DNA of 35,761 nucleotides, taken from contig JAVEZY010000028.1 in the NCBI GenBank assembly GCA_034002745.1, positions 1-35,761 on the forward strand, read 5' to 3'. Shown one piece after another: positions 1 to 6,636 of this stretch. This DNA comes from JAITWN01 sp034002745 (lineage in GTDB: Bacteria; Pseudomonadota; Gammaproteobacteria; SZUA-140). The notes under the pieces are model-generated. The model made no database searches. It worked only from the letters and a program-made list of their open reading frames with translations, and was not told the origin of the DNA. Within the stretch, counting starts at the first letter, position 1. The number at the start of each line of letters is the position of its first letter. Made by a program: the position numbers and the translations under genes.

Positions 1-81
1 GATCGAGTGGGAGTGATTCGGCGTCCGGCACCCACTGGCGCCTGACTGACATATCCGCCCCACCGACGCGTAGTCACTTTC

Positions 82-104
82 ACGCCCCGCCTCGTGCGGG
101 GCGT
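82..104. repeat. Perfect 9-bp inverted repeat (hairpin)
   Basis: ACGCCCCGC at 82-90 is perfectly complementary to GCGGGGCGT at 96-104, with the loop CTCGT. There is no clear T-tract on either side, so it is only terminator-like. It may end a transcript that enters from left of the window. Confidence 0.5.
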
Positions 105-187
105 ACTTGTCTGAGGCAGGGCATCGTTTCGCTCGACGTACCGGCCATGTGCAAGAGCGTTTGTCACATCCCTTAACGCTGACTCCG

Positions 188-436
188 CTACCGCTTCACG
201 ATACGCCGGCACAATGTGGTGACAACCTTCTCGATGCGTTGCAACGCTGGATAGGCGCCGTAACGTGCCTCGAATTCTTCTCGCGCCGGACCGATCCTCT
301 CCTGCAGCGCGTCTGCGGTCTCTCGTACCCTGCGCCCGGGGCGCGGCCAATGCGCGTTCGTAGTGGTCGCGGCAAGCCATCGAAAAGACCTGATCTGATC
401 CAACAGCGGCCTGCGACAGGGAGAAATGCCAGGCAT
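188..436 (-). CDS. Unrecognised small ORF, possibly real
   Basis: An 82-residue open frame that I do not recognise. The chosen ATG at 436 has AGAAGG eight bases upstream, a good ribosome-binding site; a longer reading from 490 has a weaker one. The C-terminal half is charged and predicted helical, with RVRETADALQERIGPAREEF followed by a basic end. There is no signal peptide, membrane segment or cysteine motif. It lies in a gene-poor stretch and other frames are also open here by chance, so it may be spurious. Nothing else in bases 1-666 looks like a gene to me. Confidence 0.25.
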   Translation of the reverse strand: MPGISPCRRPLLDQIRSFRWLAATTTNAHWPRPGRRVRETADALQERIGPAREEFEARYGAYPALQRIEKVVTTLCRRIVKR

Positions 437-666
437 GGAAAATACCTTCTGGACCGCCCTGGCCACCAGCACCGTCGCTGCCCTCGTCATCCCTCGGCAT
501 CTGCACGATACGCCGGTTCGCCGACTGGGGGCATCGCAACACGACTTATTTCATGTGGAATACACGTTGGCCGGTGGGGCTTCATCGACGGCCAGTGTCA
601 CACCGGAGCGCAGGTCCGTCCTGTACCCGCGGGCGCAGGCACAGGACGGAGCGTTTTGAGTTCGGA

Positions 667-807
667 CTATTTGTTGACCTTCTTCATCTGCTCTCCACAG
701 CAGATTTCCTGATGAGGCATGGATGCCGGACACGGGCAGCCCTTCTCGTAGACGAGTTCCGCCTGGCACTTGTCGCATCTGTAACGATCACCTGCTTCTC
801 TGGACAT
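667..807 (-). CDS. Desulforedoxin-like six-cysteine mini-protein
   Basis: A 46-residue protein. The ATG at 807 is chosen because AAGGAG lies seven bases upstream; upstream in-frame ATGs lack this. The pattern GDRYRCDKC, then a CC pair followed by GEQM, matches the desulforedoxin fold, in which CxxC plus adjacent CC hold one iron. Here the ligand candidates are C11, C14, C36 and C37. The spacing from C14 to C36 is about six residues longer than in classical desulforedoxin, and the extra segment contains CPC (C24, C26), giving six cysteines in 46 residues. It could be a small electron carrier or a zinc-binding protein. It stands alone, divergent from the HMA-SafE gene at 972. The family call is by motif only. 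Confidence 0.68.
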   Translation of the reverse strand: MSREAGDRYRCDKCQAELVYEKGCPCPASMPHQEICCGEQMKKVNK

Positions 808-971
808 GACGTGCTCCTTGATCGCGGTGGCAGTTTGGTGCTTCATTGAGAAAACCATACGGTATTTGGAAGAATAGGTGCGCCGGCTGGTCAAGTCCAG
901 CGTTCGTTTGCGACCGCTGCGGCGCGAGAGGTTAATTCCTCCGAGCTTCATGTTGGCGACAGGTTCGCAAG

Positions 972-2030
972 ATGCAGAAGCGCTTGGTACTGACCGTCAA
1001 TGGCATGTTTTGCGCGGGTTGCGAAAGCGCCATCGAGCATGCGCTGGAGCAACTGCGCGGCGTGCACGAGGTCGAGGCCAGCCATGTGGAACGCCGGGTG
1101 GAGCTGTGCTACGAGCCTGCGCTGGTGCAGGAAGCCGCCATCATTGCCGCCATCGAGGCGACGGGCTATGAAGTCGCGCCACGGCCGGTGGAGGCGGTGA
1201 CTGATGGCGGGGCTGTCGCGGCGCGGCCCGCAGCGCCGGAGCGGATGCGGACGCTGGACCGACGCATACGGAACGTGCTGATCTTCCTGGCCCTGCTCGT
1301 CATCATTGGCGGGGTTGTGCAATGGGGCCGCAGCCTCATGCCCGGGGTGATGATGCAGATGAACCTGGGGCTCGGTTACGCCACGCTGTTCATGATCGGT
1401 CTGCTCACGGGGTTTCACTGCATCGGCATGTGCGGCAGCTTCGTGGTCAGCTATGCGCGACGGACGAAGTCCCTGGGCGAAGCTGCGCTGGCCCACGCCG
1501 CCTATGGTGCTGGCAAAACATTGTCCTATGCTGCGATTGGCGCCCTGTTTGGTCTGGTTGGAGCGCTGTTCGCGATTACGCCCACGATGCGCGGCTGGGC
1601 GGCCCTGCTCGCGGGGCTGTTCCTGCTGCTGTTTGGTCTGAAGATGTTGCGCCTGATCCCAGGCCTGCGGCTCTTTTCCTTGAAGTTTCCCAAAGCCCTG
1701 ACGAAGCGCGTGACGGGCACGGCCGCGAAGGTCCGGAGTCCCCTGGTGATCGGACTGCTCAACGGATTGTTGCTCGGCTGCGGTCCGCTCCAGGCCATGT
1801 ATATCATGGCCGCCGGCACCGGCAGCCCGGTCGAGGGCGCCTTGATGCTGACCTTCTTTGGGCTCGGCACGCTGCCCCCCTTGCTGGGCTTCGGCTTCTT
1901 CGCCAGCTACCTGTCGCAGAAGTCGATCCGGCAACTGATCAGCGTCTCCGGGGTGCTGGTTATCTTCATGGGGCTGGTGATGATCAGCCGCGGCTGGGCG
2001 ATGCTCGGTGTGATGCCCGCACAGGGTTGA
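972..2030 (+). CDS. HMA domain fused to SafE/TauE-type membrane protein
   Basis: A 352-residue fusion. Residues 1-70 form a heavy-metal-associated domain with the metal-binding loop GMFCAGC (C14, C17), as in copper chaperones and CopA N-termini. Residues 80-100 are a linker and about 101-350 carry six or seven hydrophobic helices of the SafE/DsbD-transmembrane-like family (PF13386 type). Family marks are GFHCIGMCG (C150, C154) and LLLGCGPLQAMY (C270). Related HMA-SafE proteins are linked to copper handling and cytochrome oxidase maturation, so the inferred role is transfer of Cu(I) or reducing equivalents across the inner membrane. The ribosome-binding site is weak (AGG about ten bases upstream), but the ATG begins the HMA strand directly. 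No copper ATPase or oxidase gene is adjacent. Confidence 0.9.
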   Translation: MQKRLVLTVNGMFCAGCESAIEHALEQLRGVHEVEASHVERRVELCYEPALVQEAAIIAAIEATGYEVAPRPVEAVTDGGAVAARPAAPERMRTLDRRIRNVLIFLALLVIIGGVVQWGRSLMPGVMMQMNLGLGYATLFMIGLLTGFHCIGMCGSFVVSYARRTKSLGEAALAHAAYGAGKTLSYAAIGALFGLVGALFAITPTMRGWAALLAGLFLLLFGLKMLRLIPGLRLFSLKFPKALTKRVTGTAAKVRSPLVIGLLNGLLLGCGPLQAMYIMAAGTGSPVEGALMLTFFGLGTLPPLLGFGFFASYLSQKSIRQLISVSGVLVIFMGLVMISRGWAMLGVMPAQG

Positions 2031-2466
2031 TGCTCGGCGATGGTGAGATGTGTGCCGAGCGCGTTCTTCCGGCGGCTCCCTGTTTGCCGTCACTTTGCCG
2101 GCCAGTTCCCGGTCACCGGAGATCCCGCCGGAGGGGCCGGACGGATGACTTCAGCGGCCCATGCCGCGCCCTGGTCGAAGTCGCGCCTCACAAGCCAGGC
2201 CTGATCAGTCCCGATCCCGGGCTGTCGGATGCAGACGGCGCAACGGTGGTGGCCTGCATCCGTCAGTGCTCGGCGATGCCAATGTGATCTGCGAAGCGGC
2301 AGCAGCGAACGCTCTGTGAATCACCAGGTTGCGTGGCTGGTTGATTGGCGCGCGGGAGCGGCCTCGTCCCTGCTGATCGAAGGCTGCGGGTTCCTGGTCG
2401 CTGACAGGTTCGGGCGCCCGTCCGCCACCAGGCTGTGCCGGCAACGACTGCTTTACGCGGTGGCCG
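2031..2466. other. 436-base stretch with no convincing gene
   Basis: Several frames are open because the DNA is GC-rich, but none has a ribosome-binding site together with a recognisable protein. I see no strong hairpin or T-tract here. Confidence 0.5.
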
Positions 2467-2673
2467 TCAGTCGTGCGTATGCCGATGCGATCTGGTATTC
2501 GTGCCGAGCAGCCGGTAACCCGGGCAATGGCCGAGCAGGCCGGTGATCAGGGGCATCACGCCGATCAGTCCAAGCCAGCGCCAGGGAGAGTCGAGCCAGA
2601 AGGGCAGGCTCAGCAGCGCGAGGCCTGCGACGATGCGGAGTGCTCGGTCTATGTTGCCTACATTGATATCCAT
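2467..2673 (-). CDS. DUF2892 inner-membrane protein (YgaP-like membrane part)
   Basis: A 68-residue protein matching the DUF2892 family, the membrane domain found at the C-terminus of E. coli YgaP. It begins MDINVGNIDRALRIVAGLAL, has two hydrophobic hairpin helices (about 12-28 and 32-47), and contains the characteristic LLGHCPGYRLLG with its conserved CP. In YgaP this domain follows a rhodanese; here the rhodanese is absent and the domain stands alone, as in many bacteria. The ATG at 2673 is preceded by AAGGGAGCAAGG. The C-terminus is His/Arg-rich. Its function is unknown; a role in sulfur metabolism is suggested only by the YgaP comparison and by the sulfide island 3 kb away. Confidence 0.85.
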   Translation of the reverse strand: MDINVGNIDRALRIVAGLALLSLPFWLDSPWRWLGLIGVMPLITGLLGHCPGYRLLGTNTRSHRHTHD

Positions 2674-2744
2674 GATGCCTTGCTCCCTTGCTGCCTTGGT
2701 TGTCCACTCATGCGCTCGAGCCCTTCGCGGGGCGGTGATCCGCC

Positions 2745-2769
2745 GCCAGCTTACACCCGGTAAGCTGGC
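2745..2769. repeat. 10-bp perfect inverted repeat
   Basis: GCCAGCTTAC (2745-2754) pairs with GTAAGCTGGC (2760-2769) around the loop ACCCG. It lies upstream of the DUF2892 gene and downstream of the MocR gene, both on the minus strand. No T-tract follows, so it could be an operator or a weak MocR terminator. Confidence 0.45.
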
Positions 2770-2908
2770 CGCGACAGGGGCCGTGGAGCCGGCTTCTGAA
2801 ACAGGCTCGGGAGTTGCGGTCGGTCGGGCACGATGGCGGCTGCGGGCGCTTTGACATCGGACGAAGGTCCTCGACGCTTGCGGGCAGCCGGAGTGTCAGG
2901 GGCCAGGC

Positions 2909-4300
2909 TCAATCCCGGAAAAAGTCGAACGTCGCCTCGTCATCGCAATGCGCGACGTTGAAGCGCAGCCAGGGAGAGGGTTCCTGGTGCGGGCGGAACA
3001 TGTGGCCGGGAGCGAGCATGATGCCTTTGGCGGCAGCGCGGCTGGCGACTTCGGCGGTGTTGGCGAGATCCTCGCGTCGCGCACAGATGAACATGCCGCC
3101 GGCCGGCTCGCAGTACAGTTCGAAGCCGAGATCCTCGAGGCGGCTGATGGTGTCCTCGCGTGCCAGCTGCAGTTTCGACCGCAGCTTGTCGAGATGCTTG
3201 CGATAGTGGCCTTCGGTCAGGAGCTGGTACATCAAGCGCTCGCTGATCTCGGACGTGGTCAGGCCGGTCAGGAGCTTTACGTCGCACAGCTCGGCGGCAA
3301 GCTCGGGGTGGCAGGCGAGATAGCCCACGCGGAGGCTGGCCGAGACAGTCTTGGAAAAGCTGCTGACATAGATGACGCGCTTGAGCTGGTCGAGGGTCGC
3401 GAGGCGGGTGGTCGCGTCGGGATGGAAGTCGCCGTAGATGTCGTCCTCGACGAGGATCATGTCGTGCTTCTCGGCGAGTTGCAGCACGCGATAGGCGATC
3501 GACTGGCTGATCGTGACGCCGGTAGGGTTGTGCAGGATGGTGTTGGTGAAGAACAGCCTGGGACGATGTTCGATGATCAGCCTTTCCATGGCTTCGACAT
3601 CGGGTCCGTTCGCGTTCCACGGCACGCCGATGATCTTCGCGCCGAAGGACTTGAGGCCGCCGAAGAGGATGAAATAGCCGGGGTCGTCCACCAGCACGGC
3701 ATCTCCGGGGCGAATGAAATAGCGTGCGACCAGATCCATGGCGTGGGTGACGCCGGAGGTGAGAATGATCTGGGTGATGTCGACGTCGATGCCGATGTCG
3801 CGAAGCCGATGACGCAGCAGTTCGCGCAGTGGCAGGTAGCCGTTGGGCGTGCCGTAGGCGGTGAGAAATTCTCCGCTGTGCAATGACAGCGCCCTGAGGC
3901 TCTTCTTGATTCCGGTCTCGACCATCCATGAGGCGGGAAGCCACCAGGCGCCGGGCATCGTCCTGCTGCTGCGATGCTCCAGCGAATTGCGCAGCAGCCA
4001 GACCACATCCACCGCACTGTCCGGCTTGCAGGCGCCCTCCAGTGACTCCCGCGGCTGGGGGCGCGGCGACACATAGAAACCCGAGCCCTGGCGCGAATGC
4101 AGGTAGCCCATCGCCACCAGCCGGTCATAGGCCTGGACGACGGTGAAGCGGCTGATGCCGTGATCCAGGGCAAAGCCGCGGATCGACGGCATGCGGGAGC
4201 CGGGCCGCAGCGCTCGGTCGTCCACCAGTTTCTTTACTCCGCTCACGATCTGATCGATGAGCGGTCGTGCGTCGTTCGAATCGAGAATCACAAGTGGCAT
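2909..4300 (-). CDS. MocR-family (GntR HTH-aminotransferase) regulator
   Basis: A 463-residue transcription factor. Residues about 8-78 are a GntR winged helix (ISRFTVVQAYDRL, then the wing RQGSGFYV). Residues about 110-460 are a class I aminotransferase-like fold with the PLP-binding marks HNPTG (N258), EDDIYGDF (D286/D287) and the Schiff-base lysine in SSFSKT (K317), so PLP binding should be intact. MocR proteins such as PdxR, GabR and TauR use this domain as a sensor for PLP, amines or amino acids. The ATG at 4300 is chosen because it fits the usual N-terminus, although its ribosome-binding site is weak; the frame extends to a TTG at 4339. It is divergent from the gene at 4414, its likely target. 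It lacks the motifs that would assign a specific ligand. Confidence 0.92.
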   Translation of the reverse strand: MPLVILDSNDARPLIDQIVSGVKKLVDDRALRPGSRMPSIRGFALDHGISRFTVVQAYDRLVAMGYLHSRQGSGFYVSPRPQPRESLEGACKPDSAVDVVWLLRNSLEHRSSRTMPGAWWLPASWMVETGIKKSLRALSLHSGEFLTAYGTPNGYLPLRELLRHRLRDIGIDVDITQIILTSGVTHAMDLVARYFIRPGDAVLVDDPGYFILFGGLKSFGAKIIGVPWNANGPDVEAMERLIIEHRPRLFFTNTILHNPTGVTISQSIAYRVLQLAEKHDMILVEDDIYGDFHPDATTRLATLDQLKRVIYVSSFSKTVSASLRVGYLACHPELAAELCDVKLLTGLTTSEISERLMYQLLTEGHYRKHLDKLRSKLQLAREDTISRLEDLGFELYCEPAGGMFICARREDLANTAEVASRAAAKGIMLAPGHMFRPHQEPSPWLRFNVAHCDDEATFDFFRD

Positions 4301-4339
4301 GGTCGTTTCACCGGTACAGGCTCGCTGATCAAGCGGCAA

Positions 4340-4357
4340 AGTGTACCTGTAGTGTAC
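4340..4357. promoter_or_regulatory. Direct repeat AGTGTAC, candidate MocR operator
   Basis: AGTGTAC occurs at 4340-4346 and again at 4351-4357, 11 bp apart start to start, which is one helical turn. MocR regulators typically bind direct repeats. The site lies in the 113-bp divergent region between the MocR gene and the membrane-protein gene at 4414. Binding is inferred. Confidence 0.5.
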
Positions 4358-4413
4358 TGGTCATTGTCTCTTAATGTAAGGGCGTCCGAACCGGACCAAT
4401 GTCTGGAGGGGGT

Positions 4414-4920
4414 ATGAGCAAGATGCGGATGCATCTCAGGGGAGCGGCTGCGGTTCTCGTCGGAACGATCCTGATCGTCATCGGCGACTGGTTGCTGGGG
4501 GTGCGGATCGAGGTCTTCCGCGGGATGGACACCTTCACCTTCCTCTGGGCGCTCGACATCTTCCTGGTGCCGTTCGTCGCCGGCTATGTGGTGGCAAAGA
4601 TGTACGGTGAGAAGGGCGGCAAGTGGCTCGCCTGCCTGCCACCACTCTTCGTGCGCTTCGGCGCGGTGCTCTACCTCTATCTCACCGATCCCGCATGGAA
4701 CGCGGACCTCTCCTACCATCTGCACCTTCATTACTGGGGGCTCTGCGTCATCCTCGCGGTCGAGGCCGCGAACATCGGCGGTATTCTCGGCGAATTCAAG
4801 CTGAGTACCTACATTCGCAACGATGAATTGCGCGCCAGGGAGCGGAACGCGAATGCGCGAAGCGGCGACGTTTCCGGCGCGATGAAGGCCTGTTCAACCG
4901 ACGCAGGAGAGAAGTCATGA
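4414..4920 (+). CDS. Unrecognised four-helix membrane protein
   Basis: A 168-residue protein that I cannot assign to a family. It has about four hydrophobic segments: AAAVLVGTILIVIGDWLLG (residues 11-29), FLWALDIFLVPFVAGYVV (about 43-60), a third near WLACLPPLFVRFGAVLYLYL, and a fourth near YWGLCVILAVEAANIGGILG. The loop SYHLHLHYWG contains three closely spaced histidines that could bind metal or heme. The C-terminal 40 residues are charged and cytoplasmic. The ATG at 4414 directly follows GGAGGGGGT; an ATG at 4399 is also in frame. Its stop overlaps the start of the 43-aa gene (ATGA), which implies translational coupling. It is probably controlled by the divergent MocR regulator. Confidence 0.75.
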   Translation: MSKMRMHLRGAAAVLVGTILIVIGDWLLGVRIEVFRGMDTFTFLWALDIFLVPFVAGYVVAKMYGEKGGKWLACLPPLFVRFGAVLYLYLTDPAWNADLSYHLHLHYWGLCVILAVEAANIGGILGEFKLSTYIRNDELRARERNANARSGDVSGAMKACSTDAGEKS

Positions 4921-5048
4921 ACGAAGTGGTGATGGCATGTGCGATCGGTACCGTGATCGGTATCGTCCTGTTCTTCGTCCTCGCCCTGACCGGGTACATC
5001 GACAAGTGGACGGCGCGGCTCATCCGCCTGTCGGAGCGGCGGCGTTGA
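4917..5048 (+). CDS. 43-aa single-helix membrane microprotein
   Basis: A short frame of 43 codons starting at an ATG that overlaps the upstream stop by four bases (ATGA), with AGGAGA eight bases upstream. It begins MNEVVMACAIGTVIGIVLFF and has one hydrophobic helix (residues 5-27), then a basic tail ending LSERRR, so by the positive-inside rule the C-terminus is likely cytoplasmic. It resembles small accessory subunits of membrane complexes, but I recognise no family. Good translation signals and its position inside an operon support it. Confidence 0.6.
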   Translation: MNEVVMACAIGTVIGIVLFFVLALTGYIDKWTARLIRLSERRR

Positions 5049-5103
5049 GTTGTGGCCGCTGCGCTGTCGGAGGAATAAACTACGGAAATTGATGAGGTGC
5101 TCG

Positions 5104-5478
5104 ATGAAAGAATTCGCCTGTCCGCACTGCAAGCAGCCCGCCTTCTCCAAATGGGACAAGTATCTTGCTGCCAAGTGGAAAATCCTGGACTGCCCGCACT
5201 GCGAGCGACGCATCACTTCCCAGCCGATCTGGCTGGCCTGTTTCTACCTGCTCTATCTCGCCAACGTCATCGACCTCGGCTTCCTCGTCTATCTGACGGG
5301 AAATATGCATTACATCACGGCGATGGTCGTGATCTGGATCATTCTCGACATCGTCAGTCTCTATCTGCCGCTGGTCGCGCTGCGCAACGGCGGAGCAGAG
5401 CAGAAGAAGGATGGCGTAGGCGATGATTCGCGCGCCGTCGGCATTACGCATTCGGCCAATATGAGCGCGGCCAGTTGA
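5104..5478 (+). CDS. Zinc-ribbon, two-helix membrane protein
   Basis: A 125-residue protein with an N-terminal zinc ribbon: ACPHCK (C5, C8) and DCPHCERR about 25 residues later supply four cysteines. Two hydrophobic helices follow (WLACFYLLYLANVIDLGFLV and MVVIWIILDIVSLYLPLVAL), then a polar tail. The architecture is that of the many small 'zinc ribbon plus membrane anchor' proteins of unknown role. The ATG at 5104 is chosen because GAGG lies upstream and the ribbon begins at residue 4; an ATG at 5092 has no ribosome-binding site. It is the third gene of the putative MocR-controlled operon, 55 bases after the microprotein, and is followed by a strong terminator. Confidence 0.75.
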   Translation: MKEFACPHCKQPAFSKWDKYLAAKWKILDCPHCERRITSQPIWLACFYLLYLANVIDLGFLVYLTGNMHYITAMVVIWIILDIVSLYLPLVALRNGGAEQKKDGVGDDSRAVGITHSANMSAAS

Positions 5479-5484
5479 CAGGAG

Positions 5485-5526
5485 AAAAAGGGGACGCTCC
5501 CCTCGTTAGGGGAGCGTCCCCTTTTT
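5485..5526. terminator. 19-bp perfect palindrome, bidirectional terminator (GGGGACG repeat)
   Basis: Bases 5485-5503 pair perfectly with 5508-5526 around the loop CGTT; the stem is flanked by A5 and followed by T8. It sits between convergent genes (stops at 5478 and 5528) and should terminate both. Each arm contains AGGGGAGCGTCCCCT or its complement, the unit that recurs at 15865, 22831 and, in variant form, 23138. Confidence 0.9.
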
Positions 5527-5527
5527 T

Positions 5528-5914
5528 TTAGAGAATGCGGGCGAATCTGGCGACTCCTTCGCTCGTCGCCTCCGGCTCGGGCGGGGCGTCCGCCAGTGGC
5601 AACTCATCGGGGATGCCGCTGCCGCCGAAGATCGCTTCCATGTTGCGTACGCACAGCACCACTCCATCGTTGGCCAGGGCGTACCAGACCTGTTTCGATT
5701 CCCGCCGGGTGCGGACGAGTTCGGCGCGGCGCAGTTCCGCCAGTTGCTGGCTCAGTGCCGGCTGGCCGATGCCGGTCGCTTCGGCGATCTCTCCGACATT
5801 GCGCTCGCTCCGCAACAGACACGACAGGATCATGAGTCGTTGCGGCTGGGCGAATACCTTCAGCTTGTCGGCGGCTGCCATCGCCGCGTCACGACTCTCG
5901 TATAGCGCGCTCAC
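5528..5914 (-). CDS. ArsR-family regulator of the sulfide island (BigR/SqrR-like)
   Basis: A 128-residue winged-helix repressor: helices at 14-40 (DKLKVFAQPQRLMILSCLL), recognition helix in GIGQPALSQQLAELRRAELV, wing TRRESKQVWYAL. The sequence GIGQPxLSQQL is typical of BigR/SqrR/YgaV-type reactive-sulfur sensors. It starts at GTG 5914, overlapping the peroxiredoxin stop as GTGA, with GAGGAGG eight bases upstream. It has only two cysteines, C32 and C88. Aligned by eye with Xylella BigR, its C42 falls at S31 and its C108 falls at G97, so the classical thiol-switch pair is not in register. The C-terminal 30 residues are Pro/Glu/Ala-rich. Likely target: the divergent promoter at 6567-6614. Confidence 0.9.
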   Translation of the reverse strand: MSALYESRDAAMAAADKLKVFAQPQRLMILSCLLRSERNVGEIAEATGIGQPALSQQLAELRRAELVRTRRESKQVWYALANDGVVLCVRNMEAIFGGSGIPDELPLADAPPEPEATSEGVARFARIL

Positions 5915-6537
5915 GATTCGTCCTCCTCGAAGCGACAGAACCAGTCCTTGCTGTCCGTCGGCTCTTCGAGCGGCAGGCTGAGGAGCTGGTCGCCCGGCCG
6001 CCATCCCTCCGGCGTCAGTACCGGGGCGGTGGACACTTTCTGCAGCGCGATGAGTAGCCGCAGCAGCTCGTCCACCGATCGTCCGACGTTGTGTGGATAG
6101 CAGCTGGTAGCGCGAATGATGCCGGCGGGATCGATAAAGAAGGTGGTGCGCATGGTCGCGCTGCTCGCCGATCGATCGTCGATCATGCCGTAGGCGTGGC
6201 CAATGGCCATGCTGGGGTCCTCGATGATCGGAAAGTTCACATCTACGCCGAACAGGTTCTTCAGCGCCTGGATCCACGCCAGATGCGCGTAGAGGCTGTC
6301 CACCGACAGGCCGAGCAAGGCGCAGTCGCGATCCTCGAATTCCTGCTGACGCCGCGCCAGTTCGGTGAATTCGGTGCTGCATACCGGGGTGAAATCGGCG
6401 GGGTGGGAGAAGAAGATCACCCACTTTCCGCGCAGGGCGGACAGCTGTATTTCCCCGCGCGTCGATCGCGCCCGAAAGTCCGGCGCGACGTCTCCGATCC
6501 GCAGCACGCGTTGTTCTCGATCTGTGTTCGGTTCCAT
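5911..6537 (-). CDS. 1-Cys (Prx6-type) peroxiredoxin
   Basis: A 208-residue AhpC/TSA-family peroxidase that reduces H2O2, alkyl peroxides or possibly persulfides. The peroxidatic cysteine is C53 in HPADFTPVCSTEF, with conserved Thr50 and Arg130 (ATMRTTFFID). The segment CYPHNVGRSVDELLRLL and the extended C-terminal domain ending WFCRFEEDE are typical of the Prx6 subfamily, whose members are longer than 2-Cys AhpC. C146 and C201 are additional cysteines; C201 is placed like the C-terminal cysteines of archaeal Prx6 enzymes that form disulfides. It is the first gene of a two-gene unit with the ArsR regulator and diverges from the persulfide dioxygenase operon, which suggests co-regulation with sulfide detoxification. 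Confidence 0.92.
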   Translation of the reverse strand: MEPNTDREQRVLRIGDVAPDFRARSTRGEIQLSALRGKWVIFFSHPADFTPVCSTEFTELARRQQEFEDRDCALLGLSVDSLYAHLAWIQALKNLFGVDVNFPIIEDPSMAIGHAYGMIDDRSASSATMRTTFFIDPAGIIRATSCYPHNVGRSVDELLRLLIALQKVSTAPVLTPEGWRPGDQLLSLPLEEPTDSKDWFCRFEEDES

Positions 6538-6566
6538 GCCTTTCTTCCTCTCGATCGCCGTTTGTA

Positions 6567-6595
6567 TTGCGACGGGCTCAGGTGTGGGATATATT
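6567..6595 (+). promoter_or_regulatory. Candidate sigma-70 promoter of the sulfide operon
   Basis: TTGCGA (6567-6572, 4/6 match to the -35) and TATATT (6590-6595, 5/6 match to the -10) are separated by exactly 17 bp, about 42 bases before the dioxygenase ATG. The region is markedly AT-richer than its surroundings. Confidence 0.6.
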
Positions 6596-6614
6596 ATTAC
6601 ACAATTACCGTAAT
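6596..6614. promoter_or_regulatory. Candidate ArsR operator (ATTAC/GTAAT inverted repeats)
   Basis: ATTAC at 6596-6600 and at 6604-6608 face GTAAT at 6610-6614; ATTACCGTAAT (6604-6614) is a palindrome with a single central base. The site begins right after the -10, where a bound repressor would block initiation. ArsR proteins bind such AT-rich dyads. Assignment to the adjacent ArsR is inferred. Confidence 0.5.
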
Positions 6615-6636
6615 CGACAATATGAGGATAAGAGTC

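Noticed and set aside
107..712. 201-codon plus-strand frame near the left edge
   Set aside because: No ribosome-binding site, Arg/Pro/Gly-rich random composition and no family; overlaps the better supported minus-strand genes.
948..2093. Long open frame on the minus strand opposite the HMA-SafE gene
   Set aside because: Shadow frame caused by high GC; the protein is His/Gln/Arg-rich with no family pattern, while the plus-strand gene has clear domains.
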